This document shows positions 23,922 to 31,809 of a stretch of 64,000 nucleotides of DNA, piece by piece. Location of the stretch: the NCBI GenBank assembly GCA_003167555.1, contig PMSN01000011.1, positions 372,001-436,000 on the forward strand, given 5' to 3'. The stretch comes from Spartobacteria bacterium. GTDB taxonomy: Bacteria; Verrucomicrobiota; Verrucomicrobiia; Chthoniobacterales; UBA10450. The position numbers were made by a program, and so were the translations under genes. Each line of letters opens with the position of its first letter. Position 1 is the stretch's first letter. Below the pieces are notes generated by a model. It saw only the letters and a program-made list of their open reading frames with translations. It did no database searches and was not told the origin of the DNA.

Positions 23922-24715
23922 GGCGCGATGCTTTCGGTGTGGGTCGAACGCGGCAGGACGATGTCGTTGCCCCATTCGACGGTGACGAGGCCCCAGGTGA
24001 GGTCATTGCGGATTGCGGATTGCGGATTGGGGAATGAGGAGAAGCGGCAGAGCACGAGATATTTTCGCGTTTGCTCATCGAGGGCGGCGTCGCCGGAGGA
24101 TTTTTCGAGAAAGCAGGAGCGCACTTCGCCGAGATCGTTTACCGCGACGCGGAATTGCGCGACTTCCGGCGATTCTTTCCCTGATGCCGTGAACTTCAGC
24201 TCGGGGCTCTGGACGGAGCCGAGCGCTTCGAGTTCCGGCGAAAAGCGAAGAGTGGTGGGAACAATGTTGGGCGCATTCGCAATTTGCGGACGTGGCCGCT
24301 CGACGGCGGCGGGAGGTTGAGCGTTGGGCGAACGCGGCTCGGAAGCCGCCGCGGGCATATCTTTCAGGGCGGGCTCTCTCGTCAGATAGGAAGGGGCGTG
24401 TTGAATCGTGGGCAGGGGAAGAGGCTTTCCGTCCGTGGGCCGCTGGGTCGTTGAAGCGAGGGCCGGATCTTCCGCTTCGAGCCAGCGGAGCAGAACGCGG
24501 CCTTCCTCAGAATTCGGCGCGATCAAGCTGACGCGGCCTGGCGGCGGCAAGAGAGCGACCGCGGGCGGATAAATGATTTGGAAAATGTAAAAGCAGAAGG
24601 CGTGAAGCAGAAGCGATCCGACAAGGAATCCCGCGATGGTCCACTTGCGGCGGCCCGGCTGGTCCCAGGCAAAAACGAGACGCGGATCGTTTTCGGAAAG
24701 CAAAGGAGCGCTCAC
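23918..24715 (-). CDS. TonB-like energy-transducing protein
   Basis: A 265-residue protein: one N-terminal membrane helix (WTIAGFLVGSLLLHAFCFYI), a Pro-rich periplasmic span (~55-165), and a C-terminal ~95-residue TonB/TolA-like domain (SPEVAQFRVAVNDLGEVRSC ... YLVLCRF ... TWGLVTVEWG). ExbB and ExbD genes directly upstream confirm a proton-motive energy transducer. A heptamer array (24008-24042) is translated as NPQSAIRN between two conserved strands of the C-terminal domain, which may weaken or reshape it. Which outer-membrane receptor it serves is unknown. Confidence 0.75.
   Translation of the reverse strand: MSAPLLSENDPRLVFAWDQPGRRKWTIAGFLVGSLLLHAFCFYIFQIIYPPAVALLPPPGRVSLIAPNSEEGRVLLRWLEAEDPALASTTQRPTDGKPLPLPTIQHAPSYLTREPALKDMPAAASEPRSPNAQPPAAVERPRPQIANAPNIVPTTLRFSPELEALGSVQSPELKFTASGKESPEVAQFRVAVNDLGEVRSCFLEKSSGDAALDEQTRKYLVLCRFSSFPNPQSAIRNDLTWGLVTVEWGNDIVLPRSTHTESIAP
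24008..24042. repeat. 7-bp tandem array inside the TonB-like gene, GCGGATT x3
   Basis: Three perfect GCGGATT units (24008-24028) followed by two degenerate ones (GGGGAAT, GAGGAGA). Three heptamers equal seven codons, so the reading frame is kept. In the protein this gives a short Asn/Pro/Gln/Ser-rich insert. Confidence 0.85.
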
Positions 24716-25116
24716 TTCGCGGGAGTGGTGGCGAGCGCCACGGAGGTGATTCCGTGTTCGAGAGACAAGTTTGTCACCTCGACGACGAGCGAGTAGGGCG
24801 TGAGGCGATCAGCCTTGATGATAATTGGCCGCCCCTCTTTTTTCGTCTCGTCGAGTAACGGTCCGAGTTGTTCGAGCGAAATCTTTTGGTCGCGGAAATA
24901 AATCGCGGGCACCGCGCCGCCCGTGACGCTGATGATCTGCGGATTGATTTGCGGACCGAGCGTGAAGCGCGACAGCGGGACCGAAACCGAAATGCCCGGC
25001 TGAAGGATGAAGTTCGAGCTGAGCAGGAGGAAAAAGATCAGGAGGAAAACGATGTCGAGCATCGGGATGACGGCGAGCCAGCCGAAATGATATTCTTTCG
25101 TTCGGGAAAGCTTCAT
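24712..25116 (-). CDS. exbD: ExbD/TolR-family protein
   Basis: A 134-residue protein with one membrane helix carrying the conserved Asp (VIPMLDIVFLLIFFLLLSSN) and a periplasmic domain (IIIKADRLTPYSLVVEVTNL). It forms the proton-channel stator with ExbB and powers the TonB-like protein encoded next, with a 4-bp overlap. Length and motifs are those of the family. Confidence 0.9.
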   Translation of the reverse strand: MKLSRTKEYHFGWLAVIPMLDIVFLLIFFLLLSSNFILQPGISVSVPLSRFTLGPQINPQIISVTGGAVPAIYFRDQKISLEQLGPLLDETKKEGRPIIIKADRLTPYSLVVEVTNLSLEHGITSVALATTPAK

Positions 25117-25146
25117 GGAGCGTGCGGCCCGCGGGCCGATGAAAAC

Positions 25147-25803
25147 TCAGCGCGCTTCTTCCACCGGCGCCTGGAAGCTGATGATGTCGCTCGTCGGTTC
25201 GCGATAAGTCAGCATGTGCACCACTTCGATTCCGGCCCGTTCCATTTCGTGCATCAAGGTGTTCACCCGGGAAGAAAGGTAGCTGTAGGCGACAAAGGTC
25301 GGGGTCGCGACGACGAGGCCGGCGGCGGTCGTGAGCAGGCTTTTGTAAACGCCATTGGAAAGTTCCGTCACCGTCGCGTAACCGCCGTTGGAGGAGAGCG
25401 TTCCGAACGCGTCGATCATTCCGGCGACGGTGCCGAGGAGCCCGAGGAGCGGCGCGAGATAAGCGAGAGTCGCGAGGACACCGAGAAAACGCTCGAGCTT
25501 CGGCACTTCGAGCTGGCCCGCCTCTTGCACGATCTCGCGCAGCTCGGCGCGCGGCGCTTCGTGATGGATGATCGCGGCGTGAATGACGCGCGCGACGGGT
25601 CCGGGCGTGCCGGCCGATTCATGCAGCGCCTCGGCGAAATTGCGACGCTGCACGAGGTTGGAAAGTCCCTGTAAAAACTCGCCCACGTGGATGGTGGCGC
25701 GATGCAAGTAGAGGAGACGCTCCGCGAAAACCGCGATCGCAATAACGCTACAGGCCAGGATGGGCCACATCAGAAGGCCGCCCTTTTGGATGTAGTCGAT
25801 CAT
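25147..25803 (-). CDS. exbB: ExbB/TolQ/MotA proton channel protein
   Basis: A 218-residue inner-membrane protein with three helices: MLIWPILACSVIAIAVF-like N-terminal helix (LLMWPILACSVIAIAVFAER), then LATLAYLAPLLGLLGTVAGM with the conserved 'APLLGLLGTVxGM' signature, and TTAAGLVVATPTFVAYSYLS. First gene of exbB-exbD-tonB-like-zinc ribbon-guaB3-like. A 30-bp gap precedes exbD. Confidence 0.92.
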   Translation of the reverse strand: MIDYIQKGGLLMWPILACSVIAIAVFAERLLYLHRATIHVGEFLQGLSNLVQRRNFAEALHESAGTPGPVARVIHAAIIHHEAPRAELREIVQEAGQLEVPKLERFLGVLATLAYLAPLLGLLGTVAGMIDAFGTLSSNGGYATVTELSNGVYKSLLTTAAGLVVATPTFVAYSYLSSRVNTLMHEMERAGIEVVHMLTYREPTSDIISFQAPVEEAR

Positions 25804-25840
25804 GGGAACTTGTCTTAACCGCCTTTGGCGGCGGAGGCAA

Positions 25841-25889
25841 GGTGGAAGGTAGGGCGAGGATGGAGGATTGAGGATGGAGGATCGACAGG
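25841..25889. repeat. 7-bp tandem array, GGAGGAT type, seven units
   Basis: Seven in-phase heptamers, the central ones GGAGGAT, TGAGGAT, GGAGGAT. The array begins 37 bp upstream of the exbB start and ends 2 bp before the stop of the upstream gene at 25892. Confidence 0.85.
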
Positions 25890-25891
25890 AA

Positions 25892-26383
25892 CTACCTGCG
25901 TTTGTTCGTGGGCGTCGCGGTGGGAGACGGACCTTTTTGGCTGACCAACTTTCCTGACGCGTCGTAAACTGCGTAGCCGGTTTGCCGGCCGTTCTTGTCG
26001 TAGGCGTAAATGAGTTTGTGCTGGACTGCGTCGTCTTTGCTCAGTTGCGTTTCCTGGCTCAGCCGGCCCGATTCGTCGTACCTATATAGAGTCTTGAAAC
26101 GGAATTGATCGTCCGGCCCGTAGACTTCACCCCTCATGAAGCGGCCGGCTTCATCCAGCGTGTAGCGAATCGTTCCCAGGGGTTTGCCATTCTTATCGGT
26201 GGTCGTCGCCTTCGCTTTATGATGGAGCGAATCGAATTCGTAAACGGTGCGGGAACCATCCGCGTTCATTGAAACAGTCACGCGCACGGTTTCCGGAGTC
26301 GGCTCCGTTTGTTGAGCGCCGGCTACGCTAGCGCTGGCGATAAATCCGGCGACAAAAACGGCGGGAATCGCGCGCGGAAACAT
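25892..26383 (-). CDS. exported YD/RHS-repeat-like small protein
   Basis: A 163-residue protein with a signal peptide (MFPRAIPAVFVAGFIASASV, cleavage near AGA). The body has four ~22-residue repeats of the type 'YxYDxxGRLxxExxxxxD' (YRYDESGRLSQETQLSKDDA, YAYDKNGRQTGYAVYDASGK), as in YD/RHS repeats but far too few to form a shell. Role unknown. The ATG at 26383 is preferred over 26416 because it starts a normal signal peptide. Divergent from mraZ, with 122 bp between the two starts. Confidence 0.65.
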   Translation of the reverse strand: MFPRAIPAVFVAGFIASASVAGAQQTEPTPETVRVTVSMNADGSRTVYEFDSLHHKAKATTTDKNGKPLGTIRYTLDEAGRFMRGEVYGPDDQFRFKTLYRYDESGRLSQETQLSKDDAVQHKLIYAYDKNGRQTGYAVYDASGKLVSQKGPSPTATPTNKRR

Positions 26384-26433
26384 GGGGCAGATTAGCGAGA
26401 GGCAAAAAGGGCGCAAACCGGCGTTAATTTTTA

Positions 26434-26463
26434 TTGACCAGTGGTACGGAAGGTGGTTAGAAG
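26434..26463 (+). promoter_or_regulatory. candidate promoter of the division/cell-wall cluster
   Basis: TTGACC at 26434-26439 resembles a -35 element. TAGAAG at 26458-26463 matches four of six -10 positions at an 18-bp spacing. It lies 43 bp upstream of mraZ and overlaps the TGG boxes, as expected for an MraZ-repressed promoter. Sequence match is moderate. Confidence 0.4.
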
Positions 26464-26487
26464 TGGGGGGAAGTGGATTAGAATGGA
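26441..26487 (+). promoter_or_regulatory. MraZ operator: five TGG boxes at about 10-bp spacing
   Basis: TGG triplets start at 26442, 26454, 26464, 26474 and 26484, i.e. steps of 12, 10, 10 and 10 bp, most within GTGG(T/G/A). MraZ of E. coli binds TGGGN direct repeats separated by 5 bp (10-bp period) upstream of its own gene, so this is a clear candidate for autoregulation of the whole cluster. Five boxes is more than the three of E. coli. Confidence 0.75.
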
Positions 26488-26505
26488 ACGATTATCCGCT
26501 CGCGT

Positions 26506-26961
26506 ATGGAAGACGATTCACAGCCCCAAAAATTCTTCGCCGGCGAGTTCCGTCATTCCATCGACGAGAAAAACCGGATCACCATTCCTTCTCGTTGGCG
26601 CAAGCCGGACGGCGAAGAGTTCATCATTCTTCCCGAGCCGCATCATCAATATCTCGTCATCATGTCGGCGGAGGAGTTCGCCCGGATGAGCGCGCAGGCC
26701 GAGTCTCACAGCGCGATCACCGCGCGGGATCGCCGGATTTTTTTGCGCCAGCTCCATTCGCGCGCCGAGCACGGCGCCTCCGATCGCCAGGGCCGCCTCG
26801 TCCTGCCCGAAGATCTTTGCAAACAACTTGGCTTGAAAGGCGAGGTCGCGCTCGTGGGCGGACGCGGCCGTTTTGAAATTTGGAACCTGCAAAAATGGAA
26901 GCGCGCGCACGAGGAAGAAACGCCGACGTATCAACACGTGGCGAATGTGATCGGACTGTAG
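26506..26961 (+). CDS. mraZ: transcriptional regulator MraZ
   Basis: A 151-residue protein with two SpoVT/AbrB-type MraZ domains: GEFRHSIDEKNRITIPSRWR (~14-33) and HGASDRQGRLVLPEDLCKQL (~85-104), each with the 'D-x-x-x-R-I/L-x-x-P' motif. MraZ forms a ring and represses the division and cell-wall cluster by binding TGG repeats, which are present just upstream. First gene of the cluster, 15 bp before rsmH. Confidence 0.95.
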   Translation: MEDDSQPQKFFAGEFRHSIDEKNRITIPSRWRKPDGEEFIILPEPHHQYLVIMSAEEFARMSAQAESHSAITARDRRIFLRQLHSRAEHGASDRQGRLVLPEDLCKQLGLKGEVALVGGRGRFEIWNLQKWKRAHEEETPTYQHVANVIGL

Positions 26962-26976
26962 ACACGCAGGAAGGAA

Positions 26977-27975
26977 ATGATGAACGCGTTGCTATTTGAG
27001 CGGCCCATCTGGTTCGCGACTGGTCCGCTCGAGATGGAGGAGGCGCAGGAAATGGAGGATTTCACTTATCATCGTCCGGTGCTCGTGACCGAAGCGGTCG
27101 AGCTGCTGGCGCCGCGCGCGGGCGCGCTCGTCGTGGATGGGACTTGCGGCGGCGGCGGCCACAGCGCGGAAATTCTCCGGACGGGCGCCGACGTTCTCGC
27201 GCTCGACCAGGATCCGGATGCGATCGAGCACGTCGGCGAAAGGCTGGCGCAATTCGGCGGGCGCGTCACGCTGCGCCAGGCCAACTTCCGCGACGCGGGA
27301 AAAGTTCTCGATGAGCTGGGGATCGTCGGGATCGGCGGCGCGCTCCTCGATCTCGGCGTGTCGTCGCGCCAGCTCGAAAACGCCGAACGCGGGTTCAGCG
27401 TGATGCGGAGCGGCCCGCTCGATATGCGGATGGATCCGCGTCGCGAATTGACGGCCGCCCTCGTGGTGAATTCCTATTCGGAAGAAGATCTCACCCGGCT
27501 CTTCCGCGATCTCGGCGAAGAGCCGGCCGCGCGGCGCATCGCGAGCCAATTGGTCAAGCTGCGCAAGACGACGCCTTTTTACGACACTTTGCAGCTGGCG
27601 AAAGCGATCGAAAAAATCGTCTGGCGCCACGGCCGGCGGCATCCGGCCACGCAGGTTTTCCAGGCATTGCGGATGGAAGTGAACGACGAACTCGGCGCGC
27701 TCGAAGAAGGCTTGCGCGTTCTGACGAAGCGGCTCGAACCCGGCGCGCGCATCGCCGTCATCACCTTCCATTCTCTCGAAGATCGGATCGTGAAAAATTT
27801 CTTCCGCGACCGAAGCCGCGAATGGCTCGATCGCCCGGAATGGCCCGAGCCTCAGCGCAATCCGGATTTCGCTTTCAAGCTCATCACCACGAAACCGATC
27901 GAGCCCGGTGAGAACGAACAGCGCATTAATCCGCGCTCACGCAGCGCGAAGTTGCGCGTTGCCGAAAAAATCTGA
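26977..27975 (+). CDS. rsmH: 16S rRNA (cytosine-1402-N4)-methyltransferase
   Basis: A 332-residue SAM-dependent methyltransferase (MraW). HRPVLVTEAVELL near the start, SAM loop DGTCGGGGHSAEIL, then DLGVSSRQLENAERGFS, and ITFHSLEDRIVKNFF near the C-terminus are all family signatures. It methylates N4 of C1402 in the ribosomal P site. The ATG at 26977 follows an AGGAAGGA Shine-Dalgarno sequence; it gives ~25 residues before the usual N-terminus, so an internal ATG (27034 or 27052) is an alternative. Confidence 0.95.
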   Translation: MMNALLFERPIWFATGPLEMEEAQEMEDFTYHRPVLVTEAVELLAPRAGALVVDGTCGGGGHSAEILRTGADVLALDQDPDAIEHVGERLAQFGGRVTLRQANFRDAGKVLDELGIVGIGGALLDLGVSSRQLENAERGFSVMRSGPLDMRMDPRRELTAALVVNSYSEEDLTRLFRDLGEEPAARRIASQLVKLRKTTPFYDTLQLAKAIEKIVWRHGRRHPATQVFQALRMEVNDELGALEEGLRVLTKRLEPGARIAVITFHSLEDRIVKNFFRDRSREWLDRPEWPEPQRNPDFAFKLITTKPIEPGENEQRINPRSRSAKLRVAEKI

Positions 27976-28343
27976 TGCACGCCCCGCGCCGCAAGACTTT
28001 CAATTCCGTGAACGCCGCCTCGCTCGCGCGCTGGATCGTGATCACGGCGTTCCTCGCTTTCACGGGGCTGATCTATGTTTATCTCTCGCTTCAGCTTTAT
28101 CATTTGGGCGACCGGAAGAAGGCGCTCGAAAACGAGCTGGCGAGTTTGCGTTCGCAAAACGACGTCGCGAGCGTGCAGATCGCGGCGCTGACTTCGCGCT
28201 CGGCGCTCCAGCGGCGGCTGAAGGAGGGTTATCTCAAGATGATCCCGATCACCGAGCAACACATCGTGCGCTTGAACGCGCCGGTGCGCCCGCCCGGGGA
28301 AGACGCCGTCCAACCCGTCGCCAATAAACGTGCCGGCAGATGA
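27975..28343 (+). CDS. ftsL: FtsL-like divisome protein
   Basis: A 122-residue bitopic membrane protein: short cytoplasmic N-terminus, one helix (WIVITAFLAFTGLIYVYLSL), then a periplasmic coiled coil (RKKALENELASLRSQNDVAS). Position between rsmH and ftsI and the topology identify it as the FtsL-type partner of FtsQ and FtsB; sequence similarity in this family is always weak. The start overlaps the rsmH stop by one base and the stop overlaps ftsI by 4 bp. Confidence 0.75.
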   Translation: MHAPRRKTFNSVNAASLARWIVITAFLAFTGLIYVYLSLQLYHLGDRKKALENELASLRSQNDVASVQIAALTSRSALQRRLKEGYLKMIPITEQHIVRLNAPVRPPGEDAVQPVANKRAGR

Positions 28344-30103
28344 AGTGGAACAGCCGTATTCGCTGCGCGCTGGTCTGCCTGGCGTTTACGGCTTTGTTCA
28401 GCGCTTTTTCTTTCCGGCTCGTTTATTTGCAGATGATCAAGCACGACGAATACGCCGGGCTTGCCGCTGAGAAGCACGTCTACAAACAAGCCATCTACGC
28501 CGAGCGCGGCGCCATTCTCGACGCGAACAACGAAGTCCTCGCGCACAACACGCCGGTCGAGACGGTTGTGGCCGACGCGACGCACCTGAACAATCGCGAA
28601 GCGCTCATCCCGCTGCTGCGGGATGCGCTCGAAATTCCGGCGGGCGAGCTGGCGGAAAAACTGGAAGGCGACCGGCGTTACATAGTGCTGAAACGCGAGG
28701 TGCCGGTAGCCGTGGCCACGGCGCTCCGGGAAAAACTGCGCGCGCAGAATTTGCGCGGCATTTATTTCGAGCGCGATTCCACCCGGATTTATCCGAACGG
28801 CACGATGCTTTGCCACGTCATCGGGTTCACCGATTTCGATCATCGCGGGATCCAGGGCGTGGAGTCGTCAATGGAAGAATATCTCCACGGCCAGGATGGT
28901 TACCGTTTCATCGAGCATAACCGCGCCGGGCAGGAGATGGTGCTCTATCGCGGGCAGGAACGGACGCCGCGCAACGGTTATCAGGTCCACCTCACCATCG
29001 ATCTCAACCTGCAAAACATCGTCGAGAACGAAATCGACGCGGCCATGCGCGAATACACGCCGCAAAAAGCGACCATCATTCTCATGCGCCCGCAGACCGG
29101 GGAAATTCTGGCGATGGCGAACCGGCCGGCCTTCGATCTGAACGAGCGCTCCGAAGCGAAACCGGAACAGATGAAGAACCGCGCCATCATCGACATGATG
29201 GAACCTGGTTCGACTTTCAAAATTGTGGCCGCGGCCGCGGCGCTGAACGAGCACAAGGTGCGGCCTGACACCACGATCTTTTGCGAGAACGGGATTTGGA
29301 ATTTCGGTGGCCGCCCGCTCCACGATCACAAGGCCTACGGCGAACTGAGCGTGCAGGACATTCTCGTCAAATCGAGCAACATCGGCGCGGCAAAATTGGC
29401 CATCTCGGTGGGTGAACAGAAGTTTTACGAATACATCCGGCGCTTCGGTTTCGGCGAGCGCACCGGGATCGAGCTGCCCGGGGAAATCAGCGGCGTCATT
29501 CGCCCGCCGCAATCGTGGAGCAAGATTTCCATCACGCGCATTCCGATGGGTCATGAGGTCGGCGTCACGCCGTTGCAGATGACGGTAGCGATGGCGACGA
29601 TCGCGAATGGCGGCAAGCTCGTCACGCCGCGGATCGTGAAATCGATCACGAGCGAGGACGGCAAAACGGTGAGCACATTTTCGCCGGTCGTATTGCGCCA
29701 GGTGATTTCGCCGGAGACCGCGCGGCAAATCGGAAACGCGTTGCGCGGCGTCGTGAGCGATCGAGGCACCGCGGCGGCGGCGGCGGTTCCGGGATTCACG
29801 ATCTCCGGCAAGACCGGCACCGCGCAAAAAGTGAATCCACGCGGCGGCTACGAGCAGGGGAAATACGTCGTCTCCTTCATCGGCTACCTGCCTTCCGATT
29901 ATCCGGAGTTCGTCGGCCTCGTCGTGCTCGATGACGCGCACACCACGAAACCGGAATTGAATTACGGCGGCCTGGTCGCGGGTCCCATCTTTTCGCACAT
30001 CGCGGAGAAGGCCGCGCGTTATCTCGATCTCCAGCCGCATGAGGAATTGGGGAAGACGCCTTCAGCGGGCCAGGTCGCCCTAACCAATGCCTCACACCGT
30101 TGA
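28340..30103 (+). CDS. ftsI: septal peptidoglycan transpeptidase FtsI (PBP3-type)
   Basis: A 587-residue class B penicillin-binding protein. One N-terminal helix (CALVCLAFTALFSAFSFRLV), dimerisation domain with YAERGAILDANNEVLA, and transpeptidase domain with SxxK as PGSTFKIVAAA (Ser ~290), SSN as VKSSNIGAAKLA, and KTG as ISGKTGTAQKV (~490). It cross-links septal peptidoglycan with FtsW as glycosyltransferase. No PASTA domains, so it is of the FtsI and not the SpoVD/PBP2x type. Confidence 0.95.
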   Translation: MKWNSRIRCALVCLAFTALFSAFSFRLVYLQMIKHDEYAGLAAEKHVYKQAIYAERGAILDANNEVLAHNTPVETVVADATHLNNREALIPLLRDALEIPAGELAEKLEGDRRYIVLKREVPVAVATALREKLRAQNLRGIYFERDSTRIYPNGTMLCHVIGFTDFDHRGIQGVESSMEEYLHGQDGYRFIEHNRAGQEMVLYRGQERTPRNGYQVHLTIDLNLQNIVENEIDAAMREYTPQKATIILMRPQTGEILAMANRPAFDLNERSEAKPEQMKNRAIIDMMEPGSTFKIVAAAAALNEHKVRPDTTIFCENGIWNFGGRPLHDHKAYGELSVQDILVKSSNIGAAKLAISVGEQKFYEYIRRFGFGERTGIELPGEISGVIRPPQSWSKISITRIPMGHEVGVTPLQMTVAMATIANGGKLVTPRIVKSITSEDGKTVSTFSPVVLRQVISPETARQIGNALRGVVSDRGTAAAAAVPGFTISGKTGTAQKVNPRGGYEQGKYVVSFIGYLPSDYPEFVGLVVLDDAHTTKPELNYGGLVAGPIFSHIAEKAARYLDLQPHEELGKTPSAGQVALTNASHR

Positions 30104-30131
30104 GCGCCTTCCAACCGTTTTCTGACATCTC

Positions 30132-31616
30132 ATGCAGCTCAAGATTCTCGCCGCCGCGATTTCCCCACGCCAAATCATCGGGCCGCTTGATCGCGTCGTG
30201 GAAGGCATCGCGTATGACTCGCGGCGAGTGCAAAGGAACTTTCTTTTCGTCGCACTGCGCGGGGAGAAAACCGACGGCCATCAATTCATCGATCAAGCCG
30301 TCGAAAAAGGCGCCTCAGTCATCGTGACGGAGCGGGAAGAGAACCAGGCGCGCGCCACCTGCGTCATGGTGGAGAACACGCGGCCCGCGCTAGCCGATCT
30401 GGCCGCGGCGTTTTATGAAAGGCCCGCGCGCCGGCTCAAGCTCGCCGCGGTCACCGGCACGAATGGCAAGACGACCACGACGTTCTTGATCAAACACATT
30501 TGCGAGAAAGCGGGCGTGCGTTGCGGATTGCTCGGGACCGTGCGCTATGAGATCGGGGACCGCGTTTTGCCCGCGATACGGACGACGCCCGAAGCGCTCG
30601 AAGTTCAGGAGTTGCTCGCGCAAATGGTCAACGCGGGATGCAAGGCTGCCGCGATGGAAGTCTCGTCGCACGCACTCGCGCAGGACCGGACCCGCGGCCT
30701 CGAATGGGACGTCGCGGTCTTCACCAATCTCACGCAGGACCATCTCGATTTTCATGGAACGATGGAAAACTATTTTGAGGCGAAGATGACGCTGTTTGCC
30801 GGGCTTGCGGAACAGAAGGGCAAGACGAAGCCGGTCGCCGTCATCAACATTGACGACCGCTACGGCGCGCAACTTGTCGACCGGCTCGACAAGAAAATTT
30901 CTGTGATCACTTACGGAGTGAGCGCACGCGCTGATTTTCGCGCTTCGAATTATCACGCGGAATTTGCGGGCACTTCCTACCAGCTCGACGCGCACGGGAA
31001 GAGTTATCTCGTGCGCGTCCCGTTAATCGGCCGATTCAATGTCGCGAATTCCATGGCGGCTCTCGCCGCGGCCTCCAGCATGGGCGTCGGCCTGCGGGAA
31101 GCGATCCTGAGTTTGTCCCGCTCTCCCCAAGTTCCGGGGAGACTCGAAGCCGTTCCCGCGAAGCGGCAGTTCCAGGTCTTCGTCGACTATGCTCACACGG
31201 ACGACGCGCTTCTCAACGTGATGAAAACTCTCCGCGAACTTTCGCCGCGAAAACTCGTTGTCGTTCTCGGCTGTGGCGGCGATCGCGACCGGCAGAAGCG
31301 CCCGCTCATGGGCCGGGTCGCCGATCAAAATGCCGATTACAGCATCATCACCTCGGACAATCCTCGGAAAGAAGATCCCGACGCGATCATTGCCGAGGTG
31401 GAAAAAGGTTTTCGTTCGGGTAACTACGAGAAGATCTCCGACCGCGCGAAAGCGATTGCGCGCGCCATCGAGCTGGCGCAGCCGCGCGACATTATCCTCA
31501 TCGCGGGCAAGGGCCACGAAGCCTACCAGGAATTCGCCGATCACACGGTGCCCTTCGACGACATCCAGGTCGCGCGGCAGGCCTTGGAAAACCATCCTTT
31601 GGAGTTCGGCACATGA
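30132..31616 (+). CDS. murE: UDP-MurNAc-tripeptide synthetase MurE, meso-Dap type
   Basis: A 494-residue Mur ligase: ATP loop TGTNGKTTTTFLIKH, central domain (AAMEVSSHALAQDR; FTNLTQDHLDFHGTMENYF) and C-terminal domain with VVLGCGGDRDRQKRP. The substrate motif is DNPR (TSDNPRKEDPD, ~409-412), which selects meso-diaminopimelate over lysine. It adds the third residue of the stem peptide in the cytoplasm. It is followed by a 193-bp gap filled by an inverted repeat element, the only large break in the first half of the cluster. Confidence 0.95.
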   Translation: MQLKILAAAISPRQIIGPLDRVVEGIAYDSRRVQRNFLFVALRGEKTDGHQFIDQAVEKGASVIVTEREENQARATCVMVENTRPALADLAAAFYERPARRLKLAAVTGTNGKTTTTFLIKHICEKAGVRCGLLGTVRYEIGDRVLPAIRTTPEALEVQELLAQMVNAGCKAAAMEVSSHALAQDRTRGLEWDVAVFTNLTQDHLDFHGTMENYFEAKMTLFAGLAEQKGKTKPVAVINIDDRYGAQLVDRLDKKISVITYGVSARADFRASNYHAEFAGTSYQLDAHGKSYLVRVPLIGRFNVANSMAALAAASSMGVGLREAILSLSRSPQVPGRLEAVPAKRQFQVFVDYAHTDDALLNVMKTLRELSPRKLVVVLGCGGDRDRQKRPLMGRVADQNADYSIITSDNPRKEDPDAIIAEVEKGFRSGNYEKISDRAKAIARAIELAQPRDIILIAGKGHEAYQEFADHTVPFDDIQVARQALENHPLEFGT

Positions 31617-31644
31617 TGCCAATGGCTGTGTTGCAAGGTTCTTT

Positions 31645-31789
31645 CTGGGGAGCGCGGGCTGCCAGCCTGCAGTGGCCGGCAGCTTGCCGGCCACCCGCTT
31701 CGCGAGGGATCTCGGTGCGCGTGGTTCCGCGCCAAAAAGCATCTCGGCAGGCTGCCGAGATGGGCAGGCTGGCAGCCTGCGCTCCCCAG
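31645..31789. repeat. 145-bp inverted-arm repeat between murE and murF
   Basis: Terminal arms 31645-31670 and 31764-31789 are inverted copies matching at 25 of 26 bases (outer ends CTGGGGAGCGC and GCGCTCCCCAG). Between them are two further perfect palindromes: TGGCCGGCA/TGCCGGCCA at 31673-31693 and CATCTCGGCAG/CTGCCGAGATG at 31740-31762. It is BIME-like and fills the intergenic region. No transposase or other coding content. Confidence 0.9.
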
Positions 31790-31809
31790 ATGATCAATAC
31801 CCGCGCGAA

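Noticed and set aside
2279-25889. Possible CRISPR arrays
   Set aside because: Units are 7 or 9 bp, contiguous, with no unique spacers and no cas genes.
28868-30040. 390-codon antisense frame within ftsI
   Set aside because: ftsI has all three penicillin-binding motifs across this span; the antisense product is low-complexity Arg/Asp-rich.
31645-31789. Possible insertion sequence between murE and murF
   Set aside because: Despite near-perfect inverted ends it is only 145 bp, has no coding capacity and no clear target duplication; a MITE- or BIME-like element is the most that can be said.
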